Assembly: GCA_029266795.1 (NCBI GenBank)
Contig: JAQSWE010000075.1
Coordinates: 1-10,418, forward strand
Length of the DNA: 10,418 nucleotides
DNA from: Alphaproteobacteria bacterium
GTDB taxonomy: Bacteria > Pseudomonadota > Alphaproteobacteria > Micavibrionales > UBA2020
Reading direction: 5' to 3'
The position numbers and the translations under genes are program-made. Positions 1 to 6,993 of the stretch are shown here, piece after piece (positions within the stretch are counted from its first letter, which is position 1; every line of letters begins with the position of its first letter). Below the pieces are notes generated by a model that searched no databases, was not told the DNA's origin, and saw only the letters and a list, made by a program, of their open reading frames with translations.

Positions 1-688
1 GCGCCCACGCCGACGAACATTTCCACGAAGTCGGAGCCGGAGATGGTGAAGAACGGCACACCCGCCTCGCCCGCAACGGCGCGCGCGATCAGGGTTTTAC
101 CGGTACCGGGCGGGCCGACGAGCAGCACGCCTTTCGGAATCTTGCCGCCGAGGCGCTGGAATTTCTGGGGGTCGCGCAGGAATTCGACGACTTCCTCGAG
201 TTCCTCTTTCGCTTCGTCAACGCCTGCGACATCGGCGAAGGTCACGCGGCCGTTTTTCTCATTCAGCAATTTCGCTTTCGATTTGCCGAAGCCCATCGCC
301 TTGCCCGACGATCCCTGCATCTGGCGCATGAAGAATACCCAGACGCCGATCAGCAGCAGCATCGGGAACCAAGACAGCAGCAGGCCGAACAGCGTCGGAC
401 ATCGGTGCCGGGGGGGATGATGACAGCGAACTGCGCGCCGGAGGTTTCGGTGCCGCGGATGATGTCGCCGGTGATGGTGATTTCCTTGACCTGCTGCGCA
501 TCGGCCTTGGCGAGGAATTCGGTATAGGCCATCGCCTGCCCGGGTGACATTTGCGACTTGCCCGCGCCGAACATCTGGAACACGCCGGCCAAGAGCAGCG
601 CCACCACAAGCCAGACCAGAAGGTTGCGGCCGAACTGGTTATTATTGTTGCCGCCGCCTTCGTTATTGTCGTTCTGCTGTTTCATCAT
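1..688 (-). pseudogene. ftsH: ATP-dependent zinc metalloprotease FtsH, 5' part, frameshifted and cut by the window edge
   Basis: FtsH is an inner-membrane AAA+ protease that degrades misfolded membrane proteins and regulators. The first frame starts at 688 (or at the next ATG, 685, which is better spaced from the GGGG at about 690-693). It gives an Asn-rich N-terminus, a first membrane segment (LLVWLVVALLLAGVF) and a periplasmic stretch ending PPGTDV at about 398. That frame then runs into nonsense and stops at 350-352. The family sequence resumes in another frame at 398 with PTLFGLLLSWFPM, the second membrane segment, FFMRQMQG, the GFGKSKAK linker, the Walker A GPPGTGKT and the pore-loop region MFVGVG, reaching the window edge. 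By comparison with remembered FtsH sequences, about 20 codons between PPGTDV and PTLFG are missing, a number not divisible by three. Walker B, SRH and the HEXXH protease domain lie outside the window. An assembly error is as likely as a real mutation. Identity is certain; intactness is not. Confidence 0.9.
350..362 (-). other. ATG overlapping the premature stop of the frameshifted ftsH
   Basis: The premature TGA of the first ftsH frame (352-350) overlaps an ATG at 362-360 that lies in the frame of the remaining FtsH sequence (MLLLIGV, inside the second membrane segment). Restarting here could in principle make an FtsH lacking its first membrane segment. No Shine-Dalgarno motif precedes this ATG, so this is only a possible reinitiation point. 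Confidence 0.3.
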
Positions 689-722
689 GTCCCCGCGAAT
701 GCCGTAAAAAGCCGATACTTCA

Positions 723-752
723 ATTATATAGTGTCACGTAAGTCTTAAACAA
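723..752 (-). promoter_or_regulatory. Putative sigma-70 type promoter of ftsH
   Basis: On the minus strand a perfect -10 hexamer TATAAT lies at 728-723. It is preceded after 18 bp by TTGTTT (752-747), a weak -35. The -35 overlaps the last codons of tilS, and the predicted transcript would start near 715, giving a leader of under 30 nt before ftsH. FtsH is often heat-shock controlled, but I do not see a clear sigma-32 motif. This is inference from motif and position. Confidence 0.5.
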
Positions 753-1962
753 TGTTTACGACGAGATTTTGCCCCTGCCAGACCCCCGTCAGCACCCGCA
801 AAATCTTGGCGGAAAAGGTGCCGAGCTGCCTTTCCAATGCAGGGGCGGTTTCCCCCTGTTTCCTTAAGATAGAAACGCCCGCTTCGCCGACGACTCCGAT
901 GGTGAGGGAATCGCCCGAAGGGTAGCCGGATACCCTGAACCGCCCGTCCCAGATCATGCCGTTGAGTAGCGGCGCAGGCGGGGCGACCGCCGCCAGTTCG
1001 CGGCAGAAAACGAGTTGCCCTTTGGAGGGGAAAATCTCGCAGCCGGAGAGGGTGGAGCCGTTGAAGTTTTCGCGAGAAATATCGGTGCGCAAAATTTCCA
1101 GCGCGTCATGGCCCGTGCGGTATTCCTGTGGCGCCACCGATTGCAGGATATGCGACAGCATCCGCCGCTGGATCTCGGCATGTTCGGCCAGCAGCGTTGA
1201 GGGCTGAATCGTCACGTAACCGGCGGGATGGAAGGTTGCGGCGGCGAGTGCCTTCTGCGTCACTGCCTCCAGCGCGCCGCGCGCATCGGAAAGTTTCTGC
1301 AGGGTTTGCGCAAGGCGCTGGGGCGTCAGGCCTTCGCCCGCCAGCATATTTTCGAAGGCGCGTAGGCGCGGGCGCAGGAATTTTTCGCTCTGGTTCGACG
1401 GGTCTTCCGCCCATGCTGCGCCATAAGTTTTGCAAACCCCGCGCAATTCGGCGCGCGAGAAATTCAGCAGCGGGCGGATAATGCGCAGGCCGTCTTTATC
1501 CGCCGACGACGCCATGCCCGCCAAACCGTCAAGCCCGCTGCCATGCGCAAGGCGCATCCAGAAGGTTTCGATCTGGTCTTCCGCGTTATGCGCGACAGCG
1601 AGCGTTGTGATGCCTGCCTCGGCGCATTTCTGCGCGAGGAGTTTATAGCGCATCTCACGCGCACGCTCCTGAATGTGCGACGACGGCTTGTCGCCTTCCC
1701 ATGTCAGGATGTCGTGGGGAATGCCGCGTTTTTGCAGCTGTTCGTGCAAGGTGCGCGCTTCATCGGCGGAGCCCGCGCGCAAACTGTGATCGACGGTGAG
1801 CGCGAGAATGTTGCCGCCGCGCGCGGATGCCCAATCGTTCAGTAGCAACGTCAGCGCAAGGCTGTCGCCCCCGCCCGATACCGCGACCGCGATGCGGGGC
1901 GATGGCGTGTCGAGCCCGAGGGCGGACATGGAGGCGGCGAATTTTTCTGCGGCGTTGTTCAT
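745..1962 (-). CDS. tilS: tRNA(Ile)-lysidine synthetase TilS
   Basis: TilS attaches lysine to C34 of the CAU anticodon of tRNA-Ile2 using ATP, changing its reading from AUG to AUA and its charging from Met to Ile; it is essential in most bacteria. The 405-residue protein has the N-type ATP pyrophosphatase P-loop SGGGDS at residues 29-34, VDHSLR at 57-62, and the family signature HNAEDQIETFWMRLAHGSG at about 123-141 followed by GLAGM. The C-terminal domain after about residue 330 is poorly conserved, as usual. The start is uncertain. The ATG at 1962 has no Shine-Dalgarno motif and directly follows the T-run of a terminator. The alternative Met12 (ATG at 1929) also lacks one but keeps the whole P-loop domain. 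It lies between cpoB and ftsH, its usual alphaproteobacterial neighbours. Confidence 0.95.
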   Translation of the reverse strand: MNNAAEKFAASMSALGLDTPSPRIAVAVSGGGDSLALTLLLNDWASARGGNILALTVDHSLRAGSADEARTLHEQLQKRGIPHDILTWEGDKPSSHIQERAREMRYKLLAQKCAEAGITTLAVAHNAEDQIETFWMRLAHGSGLDGLAGMASSADKDGLRIIRPLLNFSRAELRGVCKTYGAAWAEDPSNQSEKFLRPRLRAFENMLAGEGLTPQRLAQTLQKLSDARGALEAVTQKALAAATFHPAGYVTIQPSTLLAEHAEIQRRMLSHILQSVAPQEYRTGHDALEILRTDISRENFNGSTLSGCEIFPSKGQLVFCRELAAVAPPAPLLNGMIWDGRFRVSGYPSGDSLTIGVVGEAGVSILRKQGETAPALERQLGTFSAKILRVLTGVWQGQNLVVNIV

Positions 1963-1998
1963 TCAAAAAAGAAACCCCGGCTTTCGCCGGGGCTTCAT
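1963..1998 (-). other. 11-codon mini-ORF across the terminator, abutting tilS
   Basis: On the minus strand an ATG at 1998-1996 opens a reading frame, MKPRRKPGFLF, that passes through the whole terminator hairpin. It stops with TGA at 1965-1963, directly next to and in the same frame as the tilS ATG. It could be a leader peptide whose translation opens the hairpin and couples to tilS, but no good ribosome binding site precedes it. A run this short can arise by chance. Confidence 0.2.
1965..1996 (-). terminator. Rho-independent terminator after cpoB
   Basis: On the minus strand a 7-bp stem CCCCGGC/GCCGGGG (1992-1986 with 1981-1975) closes a GAAA tetraloop. The stem extends, after one A:C mismatch, by three more pairs (1996-1994 with 1973-1971). 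It is followed by TTTTTT at 1970-1965. This is a strong intrinsic terminator for the pal-cpoB transcript. Its T-run ends 2 nt before the tilS ATG, so tilS expression must depend on read-through or on a promoter I cannot see. Confidence 0.85.
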
Positions 1999-2010
1999 GA
2001 CCGTTTCAAT

Positions 2011-2940
2011 TTAACCGGCACAGCCCAGCGTTTTCATTTCCTGCTGCGCGCGGCGCACTTCAGGCGTGGTGTCGCCGGGGAATTGCTTTTTCAGCTGCTG
2101 GAACGACAGACAAGCATCGTCCTTCTTGCCGAGCTTCGACAGCGCGAGGCCGAGCTTCAGCAGGCTGGCGGAGGCTTTCGGCCCTTGCGGATAATCCTGG
2201 TAGTTCTGCGCAAACAGCTTCGCGCCTGTCTTGTAATCCTGACGCACGTAATAAGTTTCGGCGAGCCAGTATTGCGCGTTCGCCGCAAGCGGATGCGTCT
2301 TGTAGTTCTTCATGAAGGCGCTGAATTTCGTGGCCGCGCTTTCGTATTTCGCGTCGCGGATATCGTTGAACGCGTCGTCATACAATGCGCCCGGATTGTC
2401 GGGCATGTTGTCGGTCGTGATCGTGCCAAGCACCTTGCCGCGCGGAGAGTCGCCGCCGGAGGACGGAGAATAGGGCGTCGAGCGGCCCGAAGACGAGGAA
2501 CCGGAATCAGGCGCGGTATAGCTTGCGCCACCACTATCCGACTGGCGCACGAGATTGTCCGAGGCCATGCGGTCGAGGCGGGTCTTGATCTGCTGCAAAT
2601 CATAGCCGAGTTTTTCGATATCGCCCGTCATCTGGCGCTGGCGTGCTTCGAGCTGGCTGAGACGGTCTTCATTCGCGCCGGCATTGCCGCCGCCCGTCAT
2701 GTCGTCATTGCTGTAAACCGGCTGCGCCCCCATGGGCAAAGGCTTGGCTTCGCCGCGATAAACCGCGCGGCTGAGCGTCTGGAGCTGGTTTTCAAGCTGG
2801 TTGATGCGCGACATCAGCTGGCTGGTATCTTCGCCGTTTTGCCCGAAGCCCGCAGTCGCAGGGCTGCCCGACAAAAGGAGCAGGGCCCCTGCGGTCAGCA
2901 GGAGCCCTGTTTTCGAAGCCTTGAGAGCCTTACGGTTCAT
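2011..2940 (-). CDS. cpoB: Cell division coordinator CpoB (YbgF), Tol-Pal system
   Basis: CpoB is a periplasmic TPR protein that binds TolA and, in E. coli, links outer-membrane constriction with PBP1B-driven septal peptidoglycan synthesis. The 309-residue product has a Sec signal peptide (basic n-region, LLLTAGALLLL core, likely cleavage ATA|G after residue 30). A first heptad-like coiled coil lies at about 39-62 (the YbgF trimerisation region) and a second at about 91-128. A Ser/Gly-rich linker spans about 133-170. A C-terminal TPR-like region runs from about 182 to the end and includes AQYWLAETYYVRQDY and ASLLKLGLALSKLGK. The start at 2940 is supported by AGGGAT about 8 nt upstream. It begins 25 nt after pal, so the two are almost certainly cotranscribed, and transcription should stop at the hairpin just downstream. 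Confidence 0.95.
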   Translation of the reverse strand: MNRKALKASKTGLLLTAGALLLLSGSPATAGFGQNGEDTSQLMSRINQLENQLQTLSRAVYRGEAKPLPMGAQPVYSNDDMTGGGNAGANEDRLSQLEARQRQMTGDIEKLGYDLQQIKTRLDRMASDNLVRQSDSGGASYTAPDSGSSSSGRSTPYSPSSGGDSPRGKVLGTITTDNMPDNPGALYDDAFNDIRDAKYESAATKFSAFMKNYKTHPLAANAQYWLAETYYVRQDYKTGAKLFAQNYQDYPQGPKASASLLKLGLALSKLGKKDDACLSFQQLKKQFPGDTTPEVRRAQQEMKTLGCAG

Positions 2941-2965
2941 GGCTTATCCCTTTTATATTTTATCG

Positions 2966-3487
2966 TTACTGAACGACGAGAACGCCGCGGCGGTTCTGTG
3001 CCCAGGAGGTTTCATCCGCGCCCATGATGGCGGGACGTTCCTTGCCATAGCTGATGCTTTGGATGCGGCCAGCCTGAACGCCGTTCGAGATCAGGTAGTT
3101 GCGGACGGCATTGGCGCGTTTCTCACCGAGAGCCAGGTTGTATTCGCGGGTGCCGCGCTCATCGCAATGGCCTTCGACCATCACAGACACATTGGGATAG
3201 GTTTTCATCCACTGCGCCTGACGCTCGACGGTCGAGCGGGCTTCGGCAGTGAGGTCATACTGGTCGTAACCGAAATAGACGCGGTCGCCGATTTCAGCGA
3301 CGAGCTGTGCTTGCGAACCCGGCGCGTACTGGCCGTCGGTCGTCTGCACTTGCGTGCCGTCCGTTTGCTGGGTGGTGGTGGTCGCACCATCATTCACCAT
3401 GGCAGCGTCTTTTTTCTTGTCGCCGCAACCTGCGAGACCGGTGCAGAGCACCAGAACAGCCATTAATCCGAGAAAACGCGCACCCAT
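2966..3487 (-). CDS. pal: Peptidoglycan-associated lipoprotein Pal
   Basis: Pal is the outer-membrane lipoprotein of the Tol-Pal system. It binds meso-DAP in peptidoglycan and TolB, and holds the outer membrane to the wall during constriction. I chose the ATG at 3487 because AAGGAG lies 7 nt upstream and because it gives a proper lipoprotein signal: MGARF, a hydrophobic core and the lipobox LAGC with lipidated Cys21. Residue +2 is Gly, not the Asp that retains lipoproteins in the inner membrane. The frame extends 18 codons further upstream but that adds a non-signal segment. The 173-residue protein has a Thr/Gln-rich tether (about 33-60) and an OmpA-like domain from about 68. The latter carries VEGHCDERG (104-112) and YNLALGEKRA (116-125), with Asp109 and Arg124 as the expected DAP-binding residues, then SYGKERPA and WAQNRR. 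Confidence 0.97.
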   Translation of the reverse strand: MGARFLGLMAVLVLCTGLAGCGDKKKDAAMVNDGATTTTQQTDGTQVQTTDGQYAPGSQAQLVAEIGDRVYFGYDQYDLTAEARSTVERQAQWMKTYPNVSVMVEGHCDERGTREYNLALGEKRANAVRNYLISNGVQAGRIQSISYGKERPAIMGADETSWAQNRRGVLVVQ

Positions 3488-3540
3488 TTGTAACTCCTTG
3501 ATATTCTTTTGATGGTTTAAGAGAGAAAATCCCTCTGACA

Positions 3541-3569
3541 TTTATATGCGCCTCGAATTGCCAGTACAA
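3541..3569 (-). promoter_or_regulatory. Putative promoter of pal-cpoB
   Basis: On the minus strand TATAAA (3546-3541) is preceded, after exactly 17 bp, by TTGTAC (3569-3564), an acceptable sigma-70 type pair. Transcription would start near 3533 and leave a leader of about 46 nt containing the AAGGAG ribosome binding site of pal. If real, pal and cpoB can be transcribed independently of the tol genes, which are not seen in this window. Confidence 0.5.
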
Positions 3570-3620
3570 GAACGATATTGAAATAACGGCTATTTTTTTG
3601 GCGATTGAGGCTATCTTATC

Positions 3621-3629
3621 TGGTATAGA
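3621..3629 (+). promoter_or_regulatory. Putative extended -10 promoter of uvrD
   Basis: TGGTATAGA matches an extended -10 (TGn plus TATAGA at 3624-3629). No well-spaced -35 is present; TTGGCG at 3598-3603 is 20 bp away. The transcript would begin near 3636, about 26 nt before the uvrD start. With the pal promoter on the other strand, this makes 3488-3661 a divergent regulatory region. I see no operator-like palindrome in it. Confidence 0.35.
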
Positions 3630-3661
3630 ACACGGCTCGACCACATTAGGTTCCTGAACGC

Positions 3662-5935
3662 ATGATACCGGCACCGCAAAACACTGTTGGTTTTTCATAT
3701 CTCGACGCGCTCAACCCCGCCCAGCGCGCGGCGGTCGAGGCGCTCGATGGCCCGTTGCTGGTTTTGGCGGGTGCGGGAACGGGCAAGACGAAGGTGCTCA
3801 CCTCGCGCCTCAGCCATATCCTGAACACCCGCCGCGCCTATCCGTCGCAGATTTTGTCCGTCACCTTCACCAATAAGGCGGCGCTGGAAATGAAGCGCCG
3901 TGTCTCCGCCATGATGGGCGGGCAGCCGGTCGAGGGCTGGTGGCTCGGCACGTTCCATTCGATCGCCGCCAAGATGCTGCGCCGTCATGCGGAGCTAGTG
4001 GGGCTGAAGCCGAATTTTTCCATCCTCGACGACGACGACCAGATCCGCCTGCTGAAACAATTGCTGGAGGGGGAGAACCTCGACAGCAAGAAATGGCCCG
4101 CGCGGATGCTGATGGGCGTCATCCAGAAATGGAAAGACAAGGCCGAAATGCCGGACGACGTAAAGCCGGGCGATGCGCGCGATATCGCCGACGGCATCCT
4201 GCCGAAAATTTACCGCCAGTATCAGGAACGGCTGAAGACGCTGAACGCCTGCGATTTCGGCGACCTGCTGCTGCACATGATCACCATCTTCCGCGACCCG
4301 AAAAATGCGGATGTGCTTGGCAAGTATCAGGAACAGTTCAAATACATCCTTGTCGATGAATATCAGGACACCAACGTGTCGCAATATATGTGGCTGCGGC
4401 TGCTGGCGCAAAAACACCGGAATATCTGCTGCGTTGGCGATGACGACCAGTCGATCTATGGCTGGCGCGGCGCGGAGATCGGCAATATTTTGAAGTTCGA
4501 GCAGGACTTCCCCGGCGCGCAAGTCGTGCGGCTGGAGCAGAATTACCGCTCCACCCAGCATATCCTCTCCGCCGCCAACGGCGTGATTGCGAACAACAAG
4601 AACCGCCTTGGCAAAAACCTGTGGAGCGGCTCGGGCGAAGGCGAAAAAGTGCGCGTCAACGGCGTCTGGGACGGCCCGCAGGAAGCGCAGGCGGTGGCCG
4701 AGGAAATTGAATCGCTCCAGCGTAAAAAGACTCCGCTGAATGAAATCGCCATCCTCGTGCGCGCCGCGCACCAGACGCGGGAATTCGAGGAACGCTTCAT
4801 CAAGGAAAGCATCCCGTATAAAGTCGTCGGCGGCTTGCGGTTTTACGAGCGTCAGGAAATCCGCGATGCCATCGCTTACTTACGCGTGATCGTGCAGCCT
4901 GATGACGATCTGGCCTTTGCCCGCATCATCAACGTGCCGAAACGCGGCATCGGCGATGCGACATTGAACACACTGTCGGCCTATGCCCGCGCGCGCAACC
5001 TGCCGCTGGTGAGCGCGCTGCGATTGCTGCTGGAGACCGAAGAATTCAAGCCGAAGGTGCGCCAGACGCTGTTCGCCCTGCTGCGCGATTTCGACCGCTG
5101 GCGCGAGCAGCTGCGCAATTCCGCCCATACCGACCTTGTGCAGATTGTGCTGGATGAATCGGGCTATACCACCATGTGGCAGGCCGACAAATCGCCGGAA
5201 GCTGCCGGACGCCTCGAAAACCTGAAGGAATTCGTGAGCGCGCTGGAGGAGTTCGAGAACCTTGACACCTTCCTCGAACACGTCGCACTCGTCATGGACA
5301 ATCAGGAAAAAGAAGGCGTGGAAATGGTGTCGGTCATGACGCTGCACGCCGCTAAGGGTCTGGAATTCGACGCCGTGTTTTTGCCGGGCTGGGAAGAAGG
5401 CTTGTTCCCCAGCCAGCGCAGCATGGATGAAACGGGCTTGACGGGACTGGAGGAAGAGCGCCGCCTTGCCTATGTCGGCATCACGCGCGCGAAAAAATGC
5501 GCCTATATCTTCTTCGCCGCCAACCGCATGATCTACGGCAACTGGCAGAGCTGCCTGCCCTCGCGCTTTATCGACGAGCTGCCGAAGGACCATGTGGAGG
5601 TGATTGTCGCGCAAGGTTTGAGCACGCAATCGCGTGGCGGCGGCGGTTATGGCGGAAATTCCTATGGTGGCGGTTTTGGGGGCGGCGGTTACGGCGGCGG
5701 TGGCGGCGATTACGGGCAATGGCGCCCGAAACGCGCCGAGCTGGTCGATAACAGCATGGAGCGCGTCAGCGCCAGCATAGAGTCCGAAGGCGGCTTTTCC
5801 ACTGGCGATCGCGTCTTCCACCAGAAATTCGGCCCCGGCACGGTGGTTGCAACCGAAGGCGATAAATTGGATATTAAATTCGACAAGGCCGGTCGCAAAA
5901 AAGTCATGGACAGCTTTGTGACGAAAGAAAAATGA
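3662..5935 (+). CDS. uvrD: UvrD/PcrA-type superfamily 1 DNA helicase
   Basis: This is an ATP-driven 3'-5' DNA helicase acting in nucleotide excision repair, mismatch repair and clearing of recombinase or stalled RNA polymerase. All SF1A motifs are present in 757 residues: Q motif LNPAQRAAVEA (17-27), Walker A GAGTGKT (37-43), motif II DEYQD (232-236), motif III GDDDQSIYGWRGA (259-271), motif IV QNYRST (293-298), motif V TLHAAKGLEF (560-569) and motif VI VGITRAKK (605-612). A very glycine-rich linker (about 659-685, YGGG units) joins the helicase core to a C-terminal Tudor-like domain (FGPGTVV...KVMDSFV). In PcrA/UvrD that domain contacts RNA polymerase. AddA and RecB are excluded by length and by the C-terminal domain. 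The ATG at 3662 has only a distant AGG upstream, but the Q motif begins 17 residues in, so the start is plausible. It leads the right-hand gene set. Confidence 0.95.
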   Translation: MIPAPQNTVGFSYLDALNPAQRAAVEALDGPLLVLAGAGTGKTKVLTSRLSHILNTRRAYPSQILSVTFTNKAALEMKRRVSAMMGGQPVEGWWLGTFHSIAAKMLRRHAELVGLKPNFSILDDDDQIRLLKQLLEGENLDSKKWPARMLMGVIQKWKDKAEMPDDVKPGDARDIADGILPKIYRQYQERLKTLNACDFGDLLLHMITIFRDPKNADVLGKYQEQFKYILVDEYQDTNVSQYMWLRLLAQKHRNICCVGDDDQSIYGWRGAEIGNILKFEQDFPGAQVVRLEQNYRSTQHILSAANGVIANNKNRLGKNLWSGSGEGEKVRVNGVWDGPQEAQAVAEEIESLQRKKTPLNEIAILVRAAHQTREFEERFIKESIPYKVVGGLRFYERQEIRDAIAYLRVIVQPDDDLAFARIINVPKRGIGDATLNTLSAYARARNLPLVSALRLLLETEEFKPKVRQTLFALLRDFDRWREQLRNSAHTDLVQIVLDESGYTTMWQADKSPEAAGRLENLKEFVSALEEFENLDTFLEHVALVMDNQEKEGVEMVSVMTLHAAKGLEFDAVFLPGWEEGLFPSQRSMDETGLTGLEEERRLAYVGITRAKKCAYIFFAANRMIYGNWQSCLPSRFIDELPKDHVEVIVAQGLSTQSRGGGGYGGNSYGGGFGGGGYGGGGGDYGQWRPKRAELVDNSMERVSASIESEGGFSTGDRVFHQKFGPGTVVATEGDKLDIKFDKAGRKKVMDSFVTKEK

Positions 5936-5942
5936 GGATCAA

Positions 5943-6911
5943 ATGATTTCAGAAAACAGCGTCATCACCGTTTTCGGCGGCACCGGATTTCTGGGCCGCC
6001 ATATCATCTGGCAGCTGGCGAAGACCGGTGCCACGATCCGCGTCGCTTCCCGCGTGCCGAAACGCGCGCTGTTCCTGAAGCCCGCCGGCACGGTGGGGCA
6101 GGTCATCCCTTATTTCTGCGACATCAACAAAGATGAATCTGTGCGCGCGGTTTTGGCGGGTGCGACTCATGCCGTCAACCTTGTCAGCATCCTGAACCAG
6201 TGCGGCAAGAACACCTTCCAGCGCGTCAATGTGGAGGCAGCGGAACGTATCGCGCGCATCGCGAACGAAGAACAGCTGGATACCCTCGTCCATGTCTCGG
6301 CGCTCGGCACATCGCCGGATTCCCTGTCCCAATATGCGCGCAGCAAGGCGGAGGGTGAAAAACGCGCCCGCGCCGCGTTTTCGCGCACCGTCACCCTGCG
6401 CCCCGGCGTGGTGTTTGGCCCCGAAGATAATTTCTTCAACCGCTTCGCCGCCATGGCGCGCATTGCCCCTGCCCTGCCGCTGATTGGCGGCGGTCGCACC
6501 AAGCTGCAGCCCGTTTATGTCGGCGATGTGGCGCGCGCGGTCATGAACATCATTTCCAGCCCCGATATCGAAAAATACGACGGCAAGATTTTCGAGCTCG
6601 CCAACCCCCGCGTCTACACCTTCCGCGAATTGATGGATGTGATGCAGGCGCAGACCGGCCAGACGCGCTGCTATGTTAGCCTGCCGTTCGGCATCGCGAA
6701 GATCATGGGCAGCATCGCGGGCATTTTGCCGAACAAGCCGCTGACAGCGGATCAGGTGAAATCCCTCCAGCGCGACAGCGTCGCCACCCCCGGCGCGCCC
6801 TGCCTCGCCGATCTCGGCATCGAGGCGACATCGCTGGAATCGATCCTGCCGACTTACCTGCGCCAATACCGCAAGGGCGGCGCGTATATGCCGAAAAAGC
6901 AGGCTTCCTAA
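5943..6911 (+). CDS. Complex I NDUFA9-family protein (atypical short-chain dehydrogenase/reductase)
   Basis: This is an NAD(P)-binding Rossmann protein of the atypical SDR group that includes the NDUFA9 subunit of mitochondrial and alphaproteobacterial complex I. In the mitochondrion NDUFA9 binds a nucleotide structurally and is not part of the catalytic core. The sequence has GGTGFLGRHI near the N-terminus (nucleotide-binding glycines 12, 15 and 18), an Arg-containing strand (IRVASRVPKR) as in NADP-binding members, and the NDUFA9-like AVNLVSIL stretch. It also keeps YARSK with Tyr131 and Lys135 in the SDR YxxxK position, LRPGVVFGPEDNFFNRFA, and QPVYVGDVARAV. The length, 322 residues, is typical. 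It starts 7 nt after uvrD behind GAGGATC, so it is in the same transcript. No other complex I gene is nearby, so a role in the respiratory complex rests on family assignment only; a general sugar-nucleotide epimerase is less likely. Confidence 0.85.
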   Translation: MISENSVITVFGGTGFLGRHIIWQLAKTGATIRVASRVPKRALFLKPAGTVGQVIPYFCDINKDESVRAVLAGATHAVNLVSILNQCGKNTFQRVNVEAAERIARIANEEQLDTLVHVSALGTSPDSLSQYARSKAEGEKRARAAFSRTVTLRPGVVFGPEDNFFNRFAAMARIAPALPLIGGGRTKLQPVYVGDVARAVMNIISSPDIEKYDGKIFELANPRVYTFRELMDVMQAQTGQTRCYVSLPFGIAKIMGSIAGILPNKPLTADQVKSLQRDSVATPGAPCLADLGIEATSLESILPTYLRQYRKGGAYMPKKQAS

Positions 6912-6969
6912 GGGCTTACCCCTTCCTTAAATCACGTGCAATCGGCGCGGGAATGCGCTAATTTCAGGC

Positions 6970-6986
6970 ATGTTTGCAACATAGGA
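6970..6986 (+). promoter_or_regulatory. surA leader: small palindrome and ribosome binding site
   Basis: Positions 6970-6982 form a perfect 5-bp inverted repeat (ATGTT/AACAT around TGC) that ends just before the AGGA (6983-6986) serving the surA GTG. The same bases contain an ATG in frame with surA that is closed after four codons by TAG at 6982-6984. This rules out an ATG start for surA unless that TAG is an error. No clear promoter or terminator is visible in the 82-nt gap 6912-6993. Confidence 0.3.
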
Positions 6987-6993
6987 TTTTGCC

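Noticed and set aside
410..416. Seven-C run (minus strand) in ftsH as a programmed slippage site or sole cause of the frameshift
   Set aside because: A one-base slip here would change PPGTDV to poorly fitting residues and would not restore the roughly 20 missing codons, so a larger deletion near 398 explains the data better.
2083..3027. 314-codon open frame on the plus strand
   Set aside because: It lies antisense to cpoB and the end of pal, both of which have clear family motifs. Its composition (Arg/Ala/Val-rich, no domain) is typical of GC-rich shadow frames.
3488..3541. Upstream extension of pal by 18 codons
   Set aside because: It would bury the lipoprotein signal behind a polar segment, and the strong AAGGAG lies between it and the ATG at 3487.
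4880..5821. 313-codon open frame on the minus strand
   Set aside because: Antisense to the helicase motifs of uvrD, with no recognisable domain and no ribosome binding context.
5949..6866. 305-codon open frame on the minus strand
   Set aside because: Mirror of the NDUFA9-like gene; no domain seen.
6908..6924. Possible terminator hairpin after the NDUFA9-like gene (AAGGG/CCCTT)
   Set aside because: Only five pairs and no T-run follow; too weak to call.
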